64,000 nt of DNA. Source: Ciona savignyi. Lineage: Eukaryota; Chordata; Ascidiacea; Phlebobranchia; Cionidae. The stretch covers positions 3,716-67,715 of the forward strand of contig CH002499.1 in the NCBI GenBank assembly GCA_000149265.1. Reading direction: 5' to 3'. Positions 26,001 to 36,751 of this stretch are shown piece after piece. How positions within the stretch are numbered: position 1 is the first letter of the stretch; each line of letters begins with the position of its first letter. Made by a program: the position numbers and the translations under genes. Below the pieces are notes generated by a model that was given only the letters and a program-made list of their open reading frames with translations, ran no database searches and was not told the origin of the DNA.

Positions 26001-29000
26001 GTTATTATTAGCTATTTCCTTGACGAGCATATCTTTAACCACAACAAGTGTGCAAAACGTGCGATGAAATCGATTTTCCCACGGGAAAACCTCCATCTGC
26101 TATCGGGTCGCATTTTTTTAAATGTTTTTAAAATGAAAATTAAAACTGCAACCTCAATGCAGTATTTTTATGATAAACATTTTTTATGCTTAATTAGCTG
26201 ATTTCATGAAGTTATAAAAAGTTGGCCACGTTGTTAAGCCATAGGAGTTTTTCGTTTAAAATAATATTTCACAGAAAATAATTATTTCTAAGAGATTCTT
26301 AAAAACAGAGCAGACATCTCCACCCCATATAGAATAATACTTACATGTTACGCTGTCCCCATTAGACAGAAGCGAAATATCGTTTTCATCCTCAATTTCA
26401 GCGGTCAAATTCGAAATTTTATCAATCTTATCCATGCAGAGGGTAAGGGTTGTATTGAAAATACGCTTTTCCACCCCCAATGGTAAAATTTGTTCCGTCT
26501 TTGAATGAATCGACCTTCCACAAGTCTTTCAAATTCTTGTTCTCAACAATGTACACGCTGTAGCTGTCTGCGCCCCCTCTGAAATTGGGAGAAATTTGAA
26601 CTGTAATTCCTTACTCAAGTTTTTTTATGAATTTAGAATTTTGCAGTTTTAATCAAATGATCTAAATTACATCCAAAAAATATGAATTTTTTGCAGTTTA
26701 AATGAAATGATCTAATTATCTAAATTACATCCAAAACAATGTGTATATTTAAGTCTTAAAAAATGATTCAATTTAATTACATCCATGAAAACTTACTGCT
26801 TGTACAAGTAGTCATCCTCCCCAGTTATTCTTCTGAAGCTCTTGAGGAAAGACAGGGAGACAAGTGGGAAGGAGCGGCGCACGAGGAGCGATCCGACTTC
26901 TCGGAGTTCAACCAACGCTGCCTCCAACTTTTCAACGACCTCGGCTGCATATTTGATCATTAAAGCGAGGGTTGTAAGGGTGGCAGTGTTTATTTTGAGA
27001 ATTTGAATTATTTCACATTTCGATCTGAACAGTCAATTGTTCTTAATTGCTGGAATTTCAATATTACCCAGACTCTTCCATGCATCTCCCCACCCCTCAA
27101 ATACCCACTTTAGCATTGCCACGTTATACATTAAAAATTTCAATGTCTGCAATAACATTGTCAGCATATGAATTTTTTCCAGCATATGAATGTCACATTA
27201 TAGTAACAGTGTTACTATGAAACAAATTATTCTCGACATGTCAAGATTTTTTTTTTAAATTAAAAAAGAATTTATCAATGTTATCGGGGACATTGCAATT
27301 TGTAATGTATAACTTGGCAATGCTAAAGTGGGTATTTAAAGGGTGGGGTGATGCATGGAAGAGTCTGGGTAATATGGAAATTTCAGCAATTATGGATAAG
27401 CGAAGTATGAAATAGATTTTGAAAAAAAGTTTGATTTTATGACTCTGAAGGCTGACTATAAGGATGCCTGTACAAACACAATAATATGTTGAAAAAGGTT
27501 TTAAGTCAACTTTATAATGCATATCAAAGCAGAACAACCACTACAATACTTTAATAATTACTTTTACATTAATATTTTGTGTAAGCAAGGCTGAAAAACA
27601 GACCATGTGACTGTAAAACTGTTTATTCTCTGACACAAGAAATTCTTCATGGGACTGTAGAGGTTTATTGCTTTGAGATATATTTTATAGTTGATTTTGA
27701 TTTTTTTTCTAAAAAAGTTGCACAGGCATCTGATTGCAGGCCCTAATGTTAAACCTTGACTTGTGTGTTTTACTATGACAACAGGATGATGCATTTGGGC
27801 AGCTCTGGTAAAACAAGCTTGGATAAATTAAATTAAACATAAAATAGATATTTGTAATATGATGCCTAATCAATAGGAAATTATACAAGAGAATTTAAAT
27901 CTTAAATATTGGTAGCATAACACTTACACCCGCCAGTAAGAGTGATCCTAAGCTGTGCTCGTAAGACTGTACATCCACGCACCTTCTCCAGCGATTTAAC
28001 GTCGGTTATTTCTACTATGCCTTCTATTCCGTTGCACACTAAAAACCATAAAAACAATTAATCGTCAAAATACATGATAGTCCACTGCTTTTGACGCAAT
28101 TGTTGACATTAAATAAAAAATTCAATTTCAGGTTAAATTTGTATTTGCGCGAACAGGCAAGCAGTGATTACCTAATCGATAAGCCGCCGTGTGCAAGATT
28201 TGAACGTTTTTTTAATAGACTATTTATGCTGGTTTTGCCCTAGCTTAACTCACAGCTAAAGGAAAAAAGTCTGCAAGTTGAATCCACGATCCGGATGTTT
28301 GGTACGGAATGTTTGGCCCATGATGACCCATTAAAATATGCTTAGCTAATCAGTATCCCACATCTGTGTCTGCTCTTTTTTATTAGGTGGGCATTGACCT
28401 AATAATTCTTACCAATTATCTGCATTGTGAATTACCATTGCAGGTTCCTTTCCATTAGCTGTGAGTTGGGCTAGGGCCAAACAATCTTTAAGTGCAGGCA
28501 TTGCCCAAGACTGCTTAGTATAGGTAAACACAAGATTAATTTACAATCTCACAAGTATACTGGTATCATTGTGTCCAGATTCTACACAGAAACTATGGTT
28601 ATGTCTTACATTATACTTTGGGAAAATTCGCAACCAATTTTTTCCCNNNNNNNNNNNNNNNNNNNNNNNNNNNNNNNNNNNNNNNNNNNNNNNNNNNNNN
28701 NNNNNNNNNNNNNNNNNNNNNNNNNNNNNNNNNNNNNNNNNNNNNNNNNNNNNNNNNNNNNNNNNNNNNNNNNNNNNNNNNNNNNNNNNNNNNNNNNNNN
28801 NNNNNNNNNNNNNNNNNNNNNNNNNNNNNNNNNNNNNNNNNNNNNNNNNNNNNNNNNNNNNNNNNNNNNNNNNNNNNNNNNNNNNNNNNNNNNNNNNNNN
28901 NNNNNNNNNNNNNNNNNNNNNNNNNNNNNNNNNNNNNNNNNNNNNNNNNNNNNNNNNNNNNNNNNNNNNNNNNNNNNNNNNNNNNNNNNNNNNNNNNNNN

Positions 29001-32000
29001 NNNNNNNNNNNNNNNNNNNNNNNNNNNNNNNNNNNNNNNNNNNNNNNNNNNNNNNNNNNNNNNNNNNNNNNNNNNNNNNNNNNNNNNNNNNNNNNNGCCT
29101 TTTTTTCATAACAGGAGTAAAAATTTTCTTACAACTTCATTCATGCATTAATTGACCATACAAAACACACCGATATCCAAAGGCGGAATTCAGGGAAGGG
29201 TACACCCACCCAAACTTTTGGGACCTTATTTAACAGGATCACAATATATGTTTTACATTGCATATAATATGACCAGACTATATCCAAAAAACAACTCTGC
29301 TTTCTACGAATTACCTTTGTCACACTGCCCATCACACATAACACATCTGTTTTTCTTAACAATTTTCTCCGATTTATAACCAGTAGGGCAGTATTCCAAA
29401 CATTGTCCGTCGTGCTCATTCCAATTTCTTTCGTAGCAGTTCACAGAAGTTACACACTGCCAATCATCAGCCTGTATGGAAAATAATTTGCTTATAACAC
29501 AATGATTCATAATTTCGAAATAAGGGATTTGCATTGAAAAATGATTAAACAAAGTTTAATAAGAACACTGAACTTGATGATTTACTTTAACATACTGGGT
29601 ATTATAACAGTATTATAAAAATTATTGATGTTACTATCAAGCAACAGACACAAACTTCATCCACGCTTAAGTGTGAATTAGCCGTTTTGACATGGCAGAA
29701 TAATTCCGGGCACCCAAAAGTACTTTGTACACAAGAAGTTAAAACAACATACTACGAGAAAAAGACACTGTGTTCACATCACTGCTGTAGTAAGATGTTG
29801 TGGTTTGTTACTTGAGGTCAGCCTTACCATTAAGGTGCCTCTGGGGCAATTAGCATAGCAGGTTTGGTTGTAGTAAAGATGGTTACAAGCGTGGCAAGCA
29901 GACGCATTGTTTGGGCGAGAGCAACCACCTAAGCACTCTTTGTGGCAAACACACCGATTTTCAGCATCACATGCGTGAAGACATTCATCCGGGCAAGCAC
30001 CTGGAAATGAAAATGAAACTAATTGTATCAAATCCACTGTATGGCAAATTGTTCAAACTGTATCTGTGCACTTTTACTGAAATACACAATATGTTCTCAT
30101 TTTGTTTCTGATTTTCTGACCGTTATCATAATATAGGTATTAGCACATCTCTAAAGTAAAGTATCTCGCTTTAAATACTAATAAGAAAAAAAATGCTTTA
30201 AGTTATTGTTTAAAACACAGTGTAAATACAATGCACACAGGAAAAATATACATAGCATGATGTATTACAGATGCTATTTTAAAAATATTATTTCACCTTT
30301 CTGGCATAAGTTTGGGCCCCAACAGAATGTCTTAGTGAACCCATCGTCATTTTCTGCGGCGCATTTTTTATTTGCCCCGCAGTGGTTAATGCAGCCTTCG
30401 TCTTTATTGTCCAGCAACACTGGGTTCGCAATCTCTCTGTTGTTGTGCCACTGGAAATAAATTGTTTCATTTATTCTGTTGTTGCTTTGTCACTTGAATA
30501 GTGAAATGATAAAACAAACAAAAATATGGAACTCTTATGGGCATTTAAATGAATTAAAACAGTGAATTTTAAATTAAACGGTGCAGTACAATTTTCCACT
30601 TGCTATTTATCAGTTCTATGATCTTATATTAATATCTACCAAAACAATTATCTATTGCTGTTTACATGATATTGAACCAGCGGACAATGCATAAATAGGA
30701 TTTTAAGCAGAATTTAACGTTTTTCTTTTGCTGACACAAAATAAATATTTTGTTTTTTGAAATAAACCCCCATCAGACCAAGAACCACCAAAAATGCAAT
30801 GTTACTTTGAAAATTACACAGACCTCATAAAAATTTGTTATCTCATAGAAAATAGTAGTTAAATACCAAGCGCTTTATGTGTATGATTAGCTGTCAATTA
30901 GAAAATTAGTCCTAGTATCAAAGCATAAAAATGCAAAGATTAAAGGCGCATAAAAATGTGTAAGCTTCAGCCCCGTGTTTACCAACAGTGGTATTATTAT
31001 GTTTACATTACACATTAATGAGAATGGCCTGCAAATTTGGGTGTTTTTTAACATGCCTATGAAGAATACAAATACTTGGAAATATTTTAACATGCCATAG
31101 AGGAAAATTCCACTTAAAGTTGTAATTTACAAATATTAGTACTTTAAAAAAAAATTGTTAAATCACATAGCACTTCCATATATATTTCTCCGAATTACGC
31201 AGTAATTTAAAGTAAAAAATAGTAGTCAGTTAGAAGTTATGTGCATAGGGCATGATGCTCCCTTGCGGTCCATCGAACAAAGAAAAAAAATATATATAAT
31301 GGAAAGTTAAAATAAAACAATAAATTCATAAAGCCCCTATAATACGCTTTTAAATATTCATAATACATTACTTTCAGCATATTTAATTATTTAACAATAA
31401 TTTAAACTACAATTTTATGTAGAGGGTAATCAAATTAAAGAGTATGGTTTTTATTCATTCTTATAAATGAATTAAAATTCCAAAGTTCGGCGAGTGTGAT
31501 ACTTTGCATCAAGAAAATACCTTTCCCAGCCTGGCCCAGTCAATGGTATCAAGGTAACACAGTTGGCCATTGTTCTGTATTCTTGCTCCGCCTTTTTTGA
31601 TGTACTTTAGGTTTCCAAGACCAAGCTGAATAAAACATTTTTATAAAATAAAAACGTGGATAAGCAAAGAGACAAACATCCAAATCTGTACCGGTAGAAG
31701 AATATTTAAACAAGTATAAAAAATTTCCAACTACAACATATGCACAGAACCTCAAGACAAATGGGTCATTCCATTTCAAATGAACCAAACTCTCCAACCC
31801 AAAAATTTTAAATAAGCTCATATTATGAAGTAAAATGGCAAATTTCTTCCTGGCAATGGAAAACCTTTTGTTTTTAATTTTCGTTGAGAATTGACCGAGT
31901 TATGATCGTTTTATGAAATACAGCAAATTTACACCATGTAAATGATCACTGGTTGTTTTTATGTTATTTTCAAGAGCCATTGATAAATCTTACAACACAG

Positions 32001-35000
32001 GGAGAAGTGGTCTTTACCTTTCCAATGAAACCATTTAGAGCTTCTAACGACGATGCCTTTTAAAGTTATTAACCCATTAATGATGGTCACGCATGGACGA
32101 TTACGAAAATATGATTACGTTCCCCCCCATTTTGTGGCCCACATGTAGCCCCATTACTACAAAAAAACATTTCTCAGGAAAGCCAATAGGATACACAAGT
32201 TACGTACAAAGTTTCATAATGCAATCATAAGGAATAAAAAAGTTTGACTCACCCGAACATATTTGGTTGATATTTCATTGCGGTCATGCTTCGCCGCACA
32301 CAAAAAATAGGTAATGTTCAAAGGATCATAACTCGGTCAATTCTCAACGAAAATTAAAAACAAAAGGTTTTCCATTGCCAGGGAGAAATTTGCTATTTTA
32401 CTTTATAATATGAGCTTATTTAAAATTTTTGGGTTGGAAAATGTTCTAATTTTGGCTCATTTGAAATGGAATGACCCTATTATGTTACATTGCAAAACCA
32501 AATTCCCCTTAATATAAGACAAAATGCAACCAACGACTTACTTCAGTTAAATCATGATTTTCATAAATCACCAGAGAGTATTTATCGTAGAACAATTGAC
32601 TTCCCCCAATCATCACTAAGTTAGGGAACAACCGACGTAGTGAATATAAGTTATAGACCCGATATAGAAGCAAGTAGCCAGAGATCACCTTCAATTTTGG
32701 GAAGGAGTATCTGTAAAAAAAATACAAAAAGTGAAACTGCACCATACTGGATTATTTTATATAAATATATATAAGGCTGCAAAGCCTGGACATTGAAAGC
32801 TTATTCTAAAATTTAGCAATAAATTATGGCGATAGACAGTGTGAATAAATTAATTGTTACTATCCTGTTTAGGTGTTTTCAAAATGCAAACATTAATACA
32901 ACTGTAGGATGGAGGTGGAGTGAGTTCCACAATATACAATAACCTACGCCTCAGGCACAACGCCTTTATAGCTCAGCCAATAAGAAGTCACCATCTTAAG
33001 CATGCCCAATGTAGTATTCTGCTGAACCTATTTCTAGGATGGCGCTATATGTAAAATGGTTAATAATTATTTTATCGTGAAAAAATATGTGCCACTGTAG
33101 CATTGTCAATTAGAGGCTGGATTTCATGTTCTTAAAGAGTCAACAGCAGCTGTTTTAGTTTTAGATGGCGTATAACCAATTAAGACCTCTATGAACGGCA
33201 GGATGTGACGAGTGGTACCCTCCATGAGTCATTGTTTTTAAACTAGTGTTTTGCTGAGTAACAATGGTGGTGATTCCCCAATGTTTGTTTTGTTGAAAGC
33301 AGCATGTGCTAGGCTGCGCGCCGGTGTTCTCGTTTAGCTGTAAAGTTTTGTAATCGTGGAGCAGTGCTTTGTAAAATAAAGGTGTTGAATGTGCATCTGC
33401 TAGCTGTTTTGTTGGAAAAAAGTTGCCGATGTACGAAGGGGTATGGGCTCAAAATTTTTAAACAAAATTTTGTAGGGTTTTGAGTTTAGGTTGCAGATCC
33501 AAGCTTCAATTTTAAATTGTGAAAAAATCTAAGACTTTCTATGTCAGGATTTTGAGTGACAGTCGTTTTGGTGAGGTCAGTTTGCATTGGAGAGATAGGG
33601 AAAATAATTAGTTAAACGCCTCCTAAATGAAAAACGGGCTATTTTGAATTTTTTGCCAAAATCTCCAAATTTATAGAAATTTGAGTGTGGATAAATGTTA
33701 CTAGTCAACTGTTTGTCTAAAATCTTACTCTTAATTACTTATGCTAATTAGCAAAGTAATTAATTAGTCATTTTTTCTCATTTTTGGTTATTTTCACTCC
33801 GGTAGAGGGTCGTTCGGATATTTTTTCAAGAACCCAACTTCGAATGGCTTTTATAAATACCAGACAATCTTTCGATACAGACTGTTAATCCGATTTGTGA
33901 TATAGGACTGAAAAATGTACTCCTCTTGGTATCCACATGTGTACCTTTTTTTCATATTTTTCAATCTTTGGGCAGGTGTGAAGGCCTAGATGTGTTGTTG
34001 GACACTTATGCATACAGAAGATATTAAAACTTACCAATCCTAACCATCCTTGATTGTCAAACATTGGTGAAAGAAGTGGAGGCGGACAAAATGTGGTCAT
34101 AGAGGCTCAAAGGTGACATTGGGTGTGTTTTTTTACTCAAAAACAACTATTTGTACCCTGGTTATGGACTTTAAACCTTTCAAATTACAGTGAAAAAATG
34201 TGCTGAAACTTGTGGAACATCAAGCAGTGAATTTTAATGTGTACGAAGAGTTTCAGTCATCACCAGTGACACTGTCGCCAAATGAAATCTACAGAATGAC
34301 CACCCTTCAGTCGAAGGCCTGTAATAGCCGAAGCAGTCAACCGAAACGGTTAAAATTTGGACCGGAGTCTCACAGAATGACCTCTACTAGTAAGTTCAAA
34401 CAGTTTAAACCAAACTGGAACGGTCACCGTTTCCAAGATGGCGTATAACCAATTAAGACCTCTATGAACGGCAGGATGTGACGAGTGGTACCCTCCCATG
34501 AGTCATTGTTTTTAAACTAGTGTTTTGCTGAGTAACAATGGTGGTGATTCCCCAATGTTTGTTTTGTTGAAAGCAGCATGTGCTAGGCTGCGGCGCCGGT
34601 GTTCTCGTTTAGCTGTAAAGTTTTGTAATCGTGGAGCAGTGCTTTGTAAAATAAAGGTGTTGAATGTGCATCTGCTAGCTGTTTTGTTGGAAAAAAGTTG
34701 CCGATGTACGAAGGGGTATGGGCTCAAAATTTTTAAACAAAATTTTGTAGGGTTTTGAGTTTAGGTTGCAGATCCAAGCTTCAATTTTAAATTGTGAAAA
34801 AATCTAAGACTTTCTATGTCAGGATTTTGAGTGACAGTCGTTTTGGTGAGGTCAGTTTGCATTGGAGAGATAGGGAAAATAATTAGTTGAACGCCTCCTT
34901 TAGCAAGTGCCATTTGCAATGCATGCTAACTGGTAACTGTATGTATGAGTCATGTTCTACGCTAATTCCGGAGATTTTTCTACTGAAAAATACACTGACT

Positions 35001-36751
35001 CAGTTTCTTGGAATGCTCTATGGTGTGTTTTACTCATAAAACTGGTACTTAAAACTAGTGTACATACATTTATTAGCCCTACTGTCCGTATAGCATGGAC
35101 TTGTAAATAAGTGTATGTGCTACAAGATGTAAAATATATTATATAAAATATAAACTATTAAATAAAAATATTGTTTATTGACACAAGTGATAATTATTTA
35201 ATGATGCATTATGTATTCCATAGATTCTACCCAAAATAGGTGGAACACACGCACACGCCCTCCTGTGTGTAGGGGGTCATTTTAGGGGTGTACTTATCCA
35301 AATAAAGTTGAGTTATAAAATTAATAATTTTAAACTTTGATTCCCCACTGTTCAATATTATACTAGAAGCATGCAAGTTAAAAAATTGAAATGACAAAAC
35401 GAAAATTTTATTTGCAGCTTTTGCTATGAAATAATTATTTATGAAAAAGTATCAGCCTTATTTGATCGGACATCACTATGCTTGAACATTTGACATATCT
35501 ATGTGTCAGATAATGAGCAAATTATTACTAACACGCTATATACACAGGATATAGAGCGAGATTGCTAATTACATCCTTATGCCTCTGACACTAACAGCAG
35601 GTGTCACTTACTTGCTAAGATCTTGCATGTGAGAATCGAATTGAAAGTCATTCAGGAAAAGTATCCTAACAAACCCATCGACCAACTGTGCAGTTTTCTA
35701 AATCCCTCAGCTTGCTTGCATTGTTCCGAATATCAACTAGGTCGCAAACTGAAGGTAAAAATCAAATAAAACATGTATACATGCGGCAATACGACAATAG
35801 CCTCAGTATACTTCGTACAATACAATACTTTATATTAAATATAATTTCATGGGTTTAAAAAGGTTTTAACGGACAAATTTTAATTCTGCATTGCAAAGTT
35901 ATTAAAAATATTCATACTTTAATACTAGTACCGGTATAAAATTACTTTTATTGATGAATATGTATTATAAGCTAGACATTGTAAATCAGAAAAGGGTACC
36001 GGTAGTTATTTGAAAATTGCCGGCATTTTTACAATGGCGTAGGGTAAGTCCCATCTGACCATTCACAAAAACACAGGAAATTAGTAAAATAGTAACAGTA
36101 GGATTATACAATGGTTTTGTTTGAAGCTAAGAGCATGTTTGGTTAAAACACTATTAATTATATGGTGATGTGATCATTGTTTGAATAACAGTACCGAGAA
36201 TGCTGTTTGTACACTTCAGTACCGGGGTAGCGCATTCCTTTCTATTATTATGCTCCCCATTCGACCGAACCTTGCTCAACCAAACCACACATTACAGTAA
36301 AATTTAAATAGCTGTTGACCATTGCTAAAATGGCAAAATTAACTCCACAAGATCTTGACATACCATCCGATAAATAAAACTATATTTAACATGCATATTA
36401 TACAATTATATTAGGATAATGTGCAAAATTTACTACGCCAATATCAGCACACTTATATGGCCTAGGATATCAATTTTTACCAGGGCCTTCAAAGTAGACA
36501 TCCCACGGTGAACTCTGATCATCAACTTCGTTGTAATAATTGGCGTAACTTTGATTATCAGAAGAGTTGCCACCGATAGCTGAGCGCACTATCCTTTTTC
36601 TTGATCTATCTTTTGTGTAAGAAGAGGCAACTCGAGAGGATTTTCTTAAGTTGGAAAGAGACTTGGCCAGATCATCAGGGAATGCATTAATGGCAACCGG
36701 GATTACGATTATGAGTATTGCAATGGAAGTTACATAAATCAATTTCCGCAT
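12365..36751 (-). CDS. Insulin/IGF receptor tyrosine kinase, 28 exons
   Basis: This is a single-pass receptor kinase for insulin-like peptides. Exons run from 36751 down to 12365 and are listed under the five part entries. Phases agree throughout and give 1451 residues, provided that two single extra bases (near 35682 and 26445) are treated as errors or polymorphisms. Domain order: signal peptide, novel N-terminal extension, L1, furin-like Cys-rich, L2, FnIII-1, FnIII-2 with the insert and alpha-CT, RSKR cleavage site, FnIII-3, one membrane segment, NPEY juxtamembrane motif, tyrosine kinase, acidic tail. It is about 70-100 residues longer than the human receptor. The layout fits one receptor ancestral to vertebrate INSR, IGF1R and INSRR, so no single vertebrate symbol is given. 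The gene is about 24 kb, and its introns carry most of the mobile elements in the window. Confidence 0.95.
12618..14211. other. Last intron of the insulin receptor gene
   Basis: This 1.6-kb intron holds no exon I can find. It contains an imperfect inverted repeat (about 13935-13967 against 14002-14032) around a telomere-like CCTAACCCTAACCC at 13968-13981. Confidence 0.6.
16826..16845. repeat. AT dinucleotide microsatellite
   Basis: An uninterrupted run of about ten AT units lies about 30 bases downstream (minus sense) of the donor of insulin receptor exon 22. It is flanked by A-rich sequence. Confidence 0.85.
17289..17545 (-). CDS. Insulin receptor exon 21: end of FnIII-3 and transmembrane segment
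   Basis: The exon encodes the end of FnIII-3 ([20 protein letters not shown], then [20 protein letters not shown]) and, from about residue 1019, a hydrophobic helix running [12 protein letters not shown] through VGLVLLW. It ends with the basic stop-transfer RNR across the splice. The ECC cysteine pair may include the partner for the alpha-beta disulphide, by analogy with the human beta chain. Confidence 0.93.
17719..25929 (-). CDS. Insulin receptor exons 11-20: FnIII domains, insert and cleavage site
   Basis: Exons: 25803-25929, 24682-24735, 23804-23991, 21395-21565, 20626-20693, 19753-19865, 19380-19463, 18715-18879, 18131-18290, 17719-17814. FnIII-1 covers about residues 553-676. FnIII-2 opens in the exon at 21395 and is interrupted by the insert domain. 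There CDCR corresponds to the human alpha-chain CCSC cluster, and [11 protein letters not shown] corresponds to the ligand-binding alpha-CT helix. LRSKRS at about residues 810-815 is the pro-receptor cleavage site. The donor at 18131 (GTTGGT) is weak. The 54-base exon at 24682 is very small but is fixed by phase and by alignment ([16 protein letters not shown]). Confidence 0.88.
18544..18625. repeat. Short minisatellite, about 19-20-base unit
   Basis: The motif GAGTGGGTTGAATTTT repeats three to four times with small changes (GTGGGTTAAAATTCATG, GTGGTTTGAAATTTGAG, GTGGGTTGAATTTTGAG, GTGAGTTAAAACTTTG). It lies in the insulin receptor intron between the exons at 18131 and 18715. Confidence 0.7.
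23232..23563. mobile_element. Non-autonomous hAT-type element with 8-base target duplication
   Basis: The element starts CAGTGGTTCTC and ends GAGAAGCACTG, which are imperfect inverted termini of the hAT class. It is flanked by a perfect 8-base direct repeat, ATCTAAAC, at 23224-23231 and 23564-23571. An 8-base duplication is the hAT hallmark. The 332-base interior has no useful reading frame, so it would need a transposase from elsewhere. GGCGCAC is repeated several times inside (23261, 23291, 23511 and beyond). It lies in an insulin receptor intron. Confidence 0.88.
26345..35748 (-). CDS. Insulin receptor exons 2-10: L1, Cys-rich and L2 domains
   Basis: Exons: 35612-35748, 32542-32710, 31521-31625, 30297-30450, 29828-30000, 29315-29471, 27928-28038, 26797-26944, 26345-26578. 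L1 (about residues 91-240) has the leucine-rich repeats ([20 protein letters not shown]). The Cys-rich region (to about 388) carries closely spaced cysteines such as [18 protein letters not shown]2 follows ([23 protein letters not shown]). The exon at 35612 and the exon at 26345 each contain one base too many for their frame. The N run 28647-29096 falls inside the intron between the exons at 29315 and 27928, whose phases join directly, so it need not hide an exon. Confidence 0.9.
27043..27393. repeat. Long imperfect inverted repeat in insulin receptor intron
   Basis: The left arm (about 27043-27175) and right arm (about 27270-27393) are near reverse complements. For example, AATTGCTGGAATTTC at 27045 pairs with GAAATTTCAGCAATT, and AGACTCTTCCATGCATC pairs with GATGCATGGAAGAGTCT. 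The arms are about 125-130 bases around a spacer of about 95 bases. It could be a foldback mobile element. In the receptor pre-mRNA it would fold into a long hairpin. Confidence 0.8.
28647..29096. other. Assembly gap (450 N)
   Basis: This is a run of undetermined bases inside an insulin receptor intron. Open frames that cross it are artefacts. The flanking exons join in phase without it. Confidence 0.99.
31763..32477. mobile_element. Foldback DNA element with about 150-base terminal inverted repeats
   Basis: The ends read GGGTCATTCCATTTCAAATG and its reverse complement CATTTGAAATGGAATGACCC. The inverted arms run about 31763-31913 and 32327-32477 with few mismatches, including the shared AAATTTTAAATAAGCTCAT and CAAAAGGTTTTCCATTG parts. 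The 715-base unit has no transposase frame. I see no clear target duplication, so the superfamily is not assigned. It lies in the receptor intron between the exons at 31521 and 32542. Confidence 0.85.
33165..34898. mobile_element. LTR-like element: two near-identical direct repeats around 0.8 kb
   Basis: Two copies, 33165-33623 and 34438-34898, are in the same orientation and differ by only about three changes (one substitution, two single-base indels). The outer flanks carry the same pentamer, TTTAG, at 33160-33164 and 34899-34903, as expected if the whole unit inserted at once. Each repeat contains a TATAA-like box near its start and an AATAAA inside, as LTRs do. The 814-base interior has no recognisable retroelement protein and no obvious primer-binding or polypurine site. 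It could be a miniature LTR retrotransposon (TRIM-like) or a pair of MITEs. The diverged copy at 44681-45095 is solitary. Confidence 0.7.
36481..36751 (-). CDS. Insulin receptor exon 1: signal peptide and N-terminal extension
   Basis: The frame opens with [20 protein letters not shown], a clear signal peptide, and continues for about 70 residues rich in Ser, Arg and Asn before the L1 domain. The extension contains DRSRKR followed by IVRS, a furin-type site. The exon ends GGCCCTG/GTAAAA and joins in phase to 35748, giving ...[14 protein letters not shown], which aligns with the human mature N-terminus (recalled as EVCPGMDIRNN). That join is why I assign this frame to the receptor and not to a separate secreted peptide. 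If exon 1 were not spliced it would read on for three codons to a stop. Confidence 0.85.

Noticed and set aside
28569-29155. Frames of 167-194 residues across the N run
   Set aside because: They consist of undetermined bases and cannot be evaluated.
33885-34100. 71-residue frame inside the LTR-like element
   Set aside because: It is not recognisable as a gag, protease, polymerase or integrase part and too short to support.
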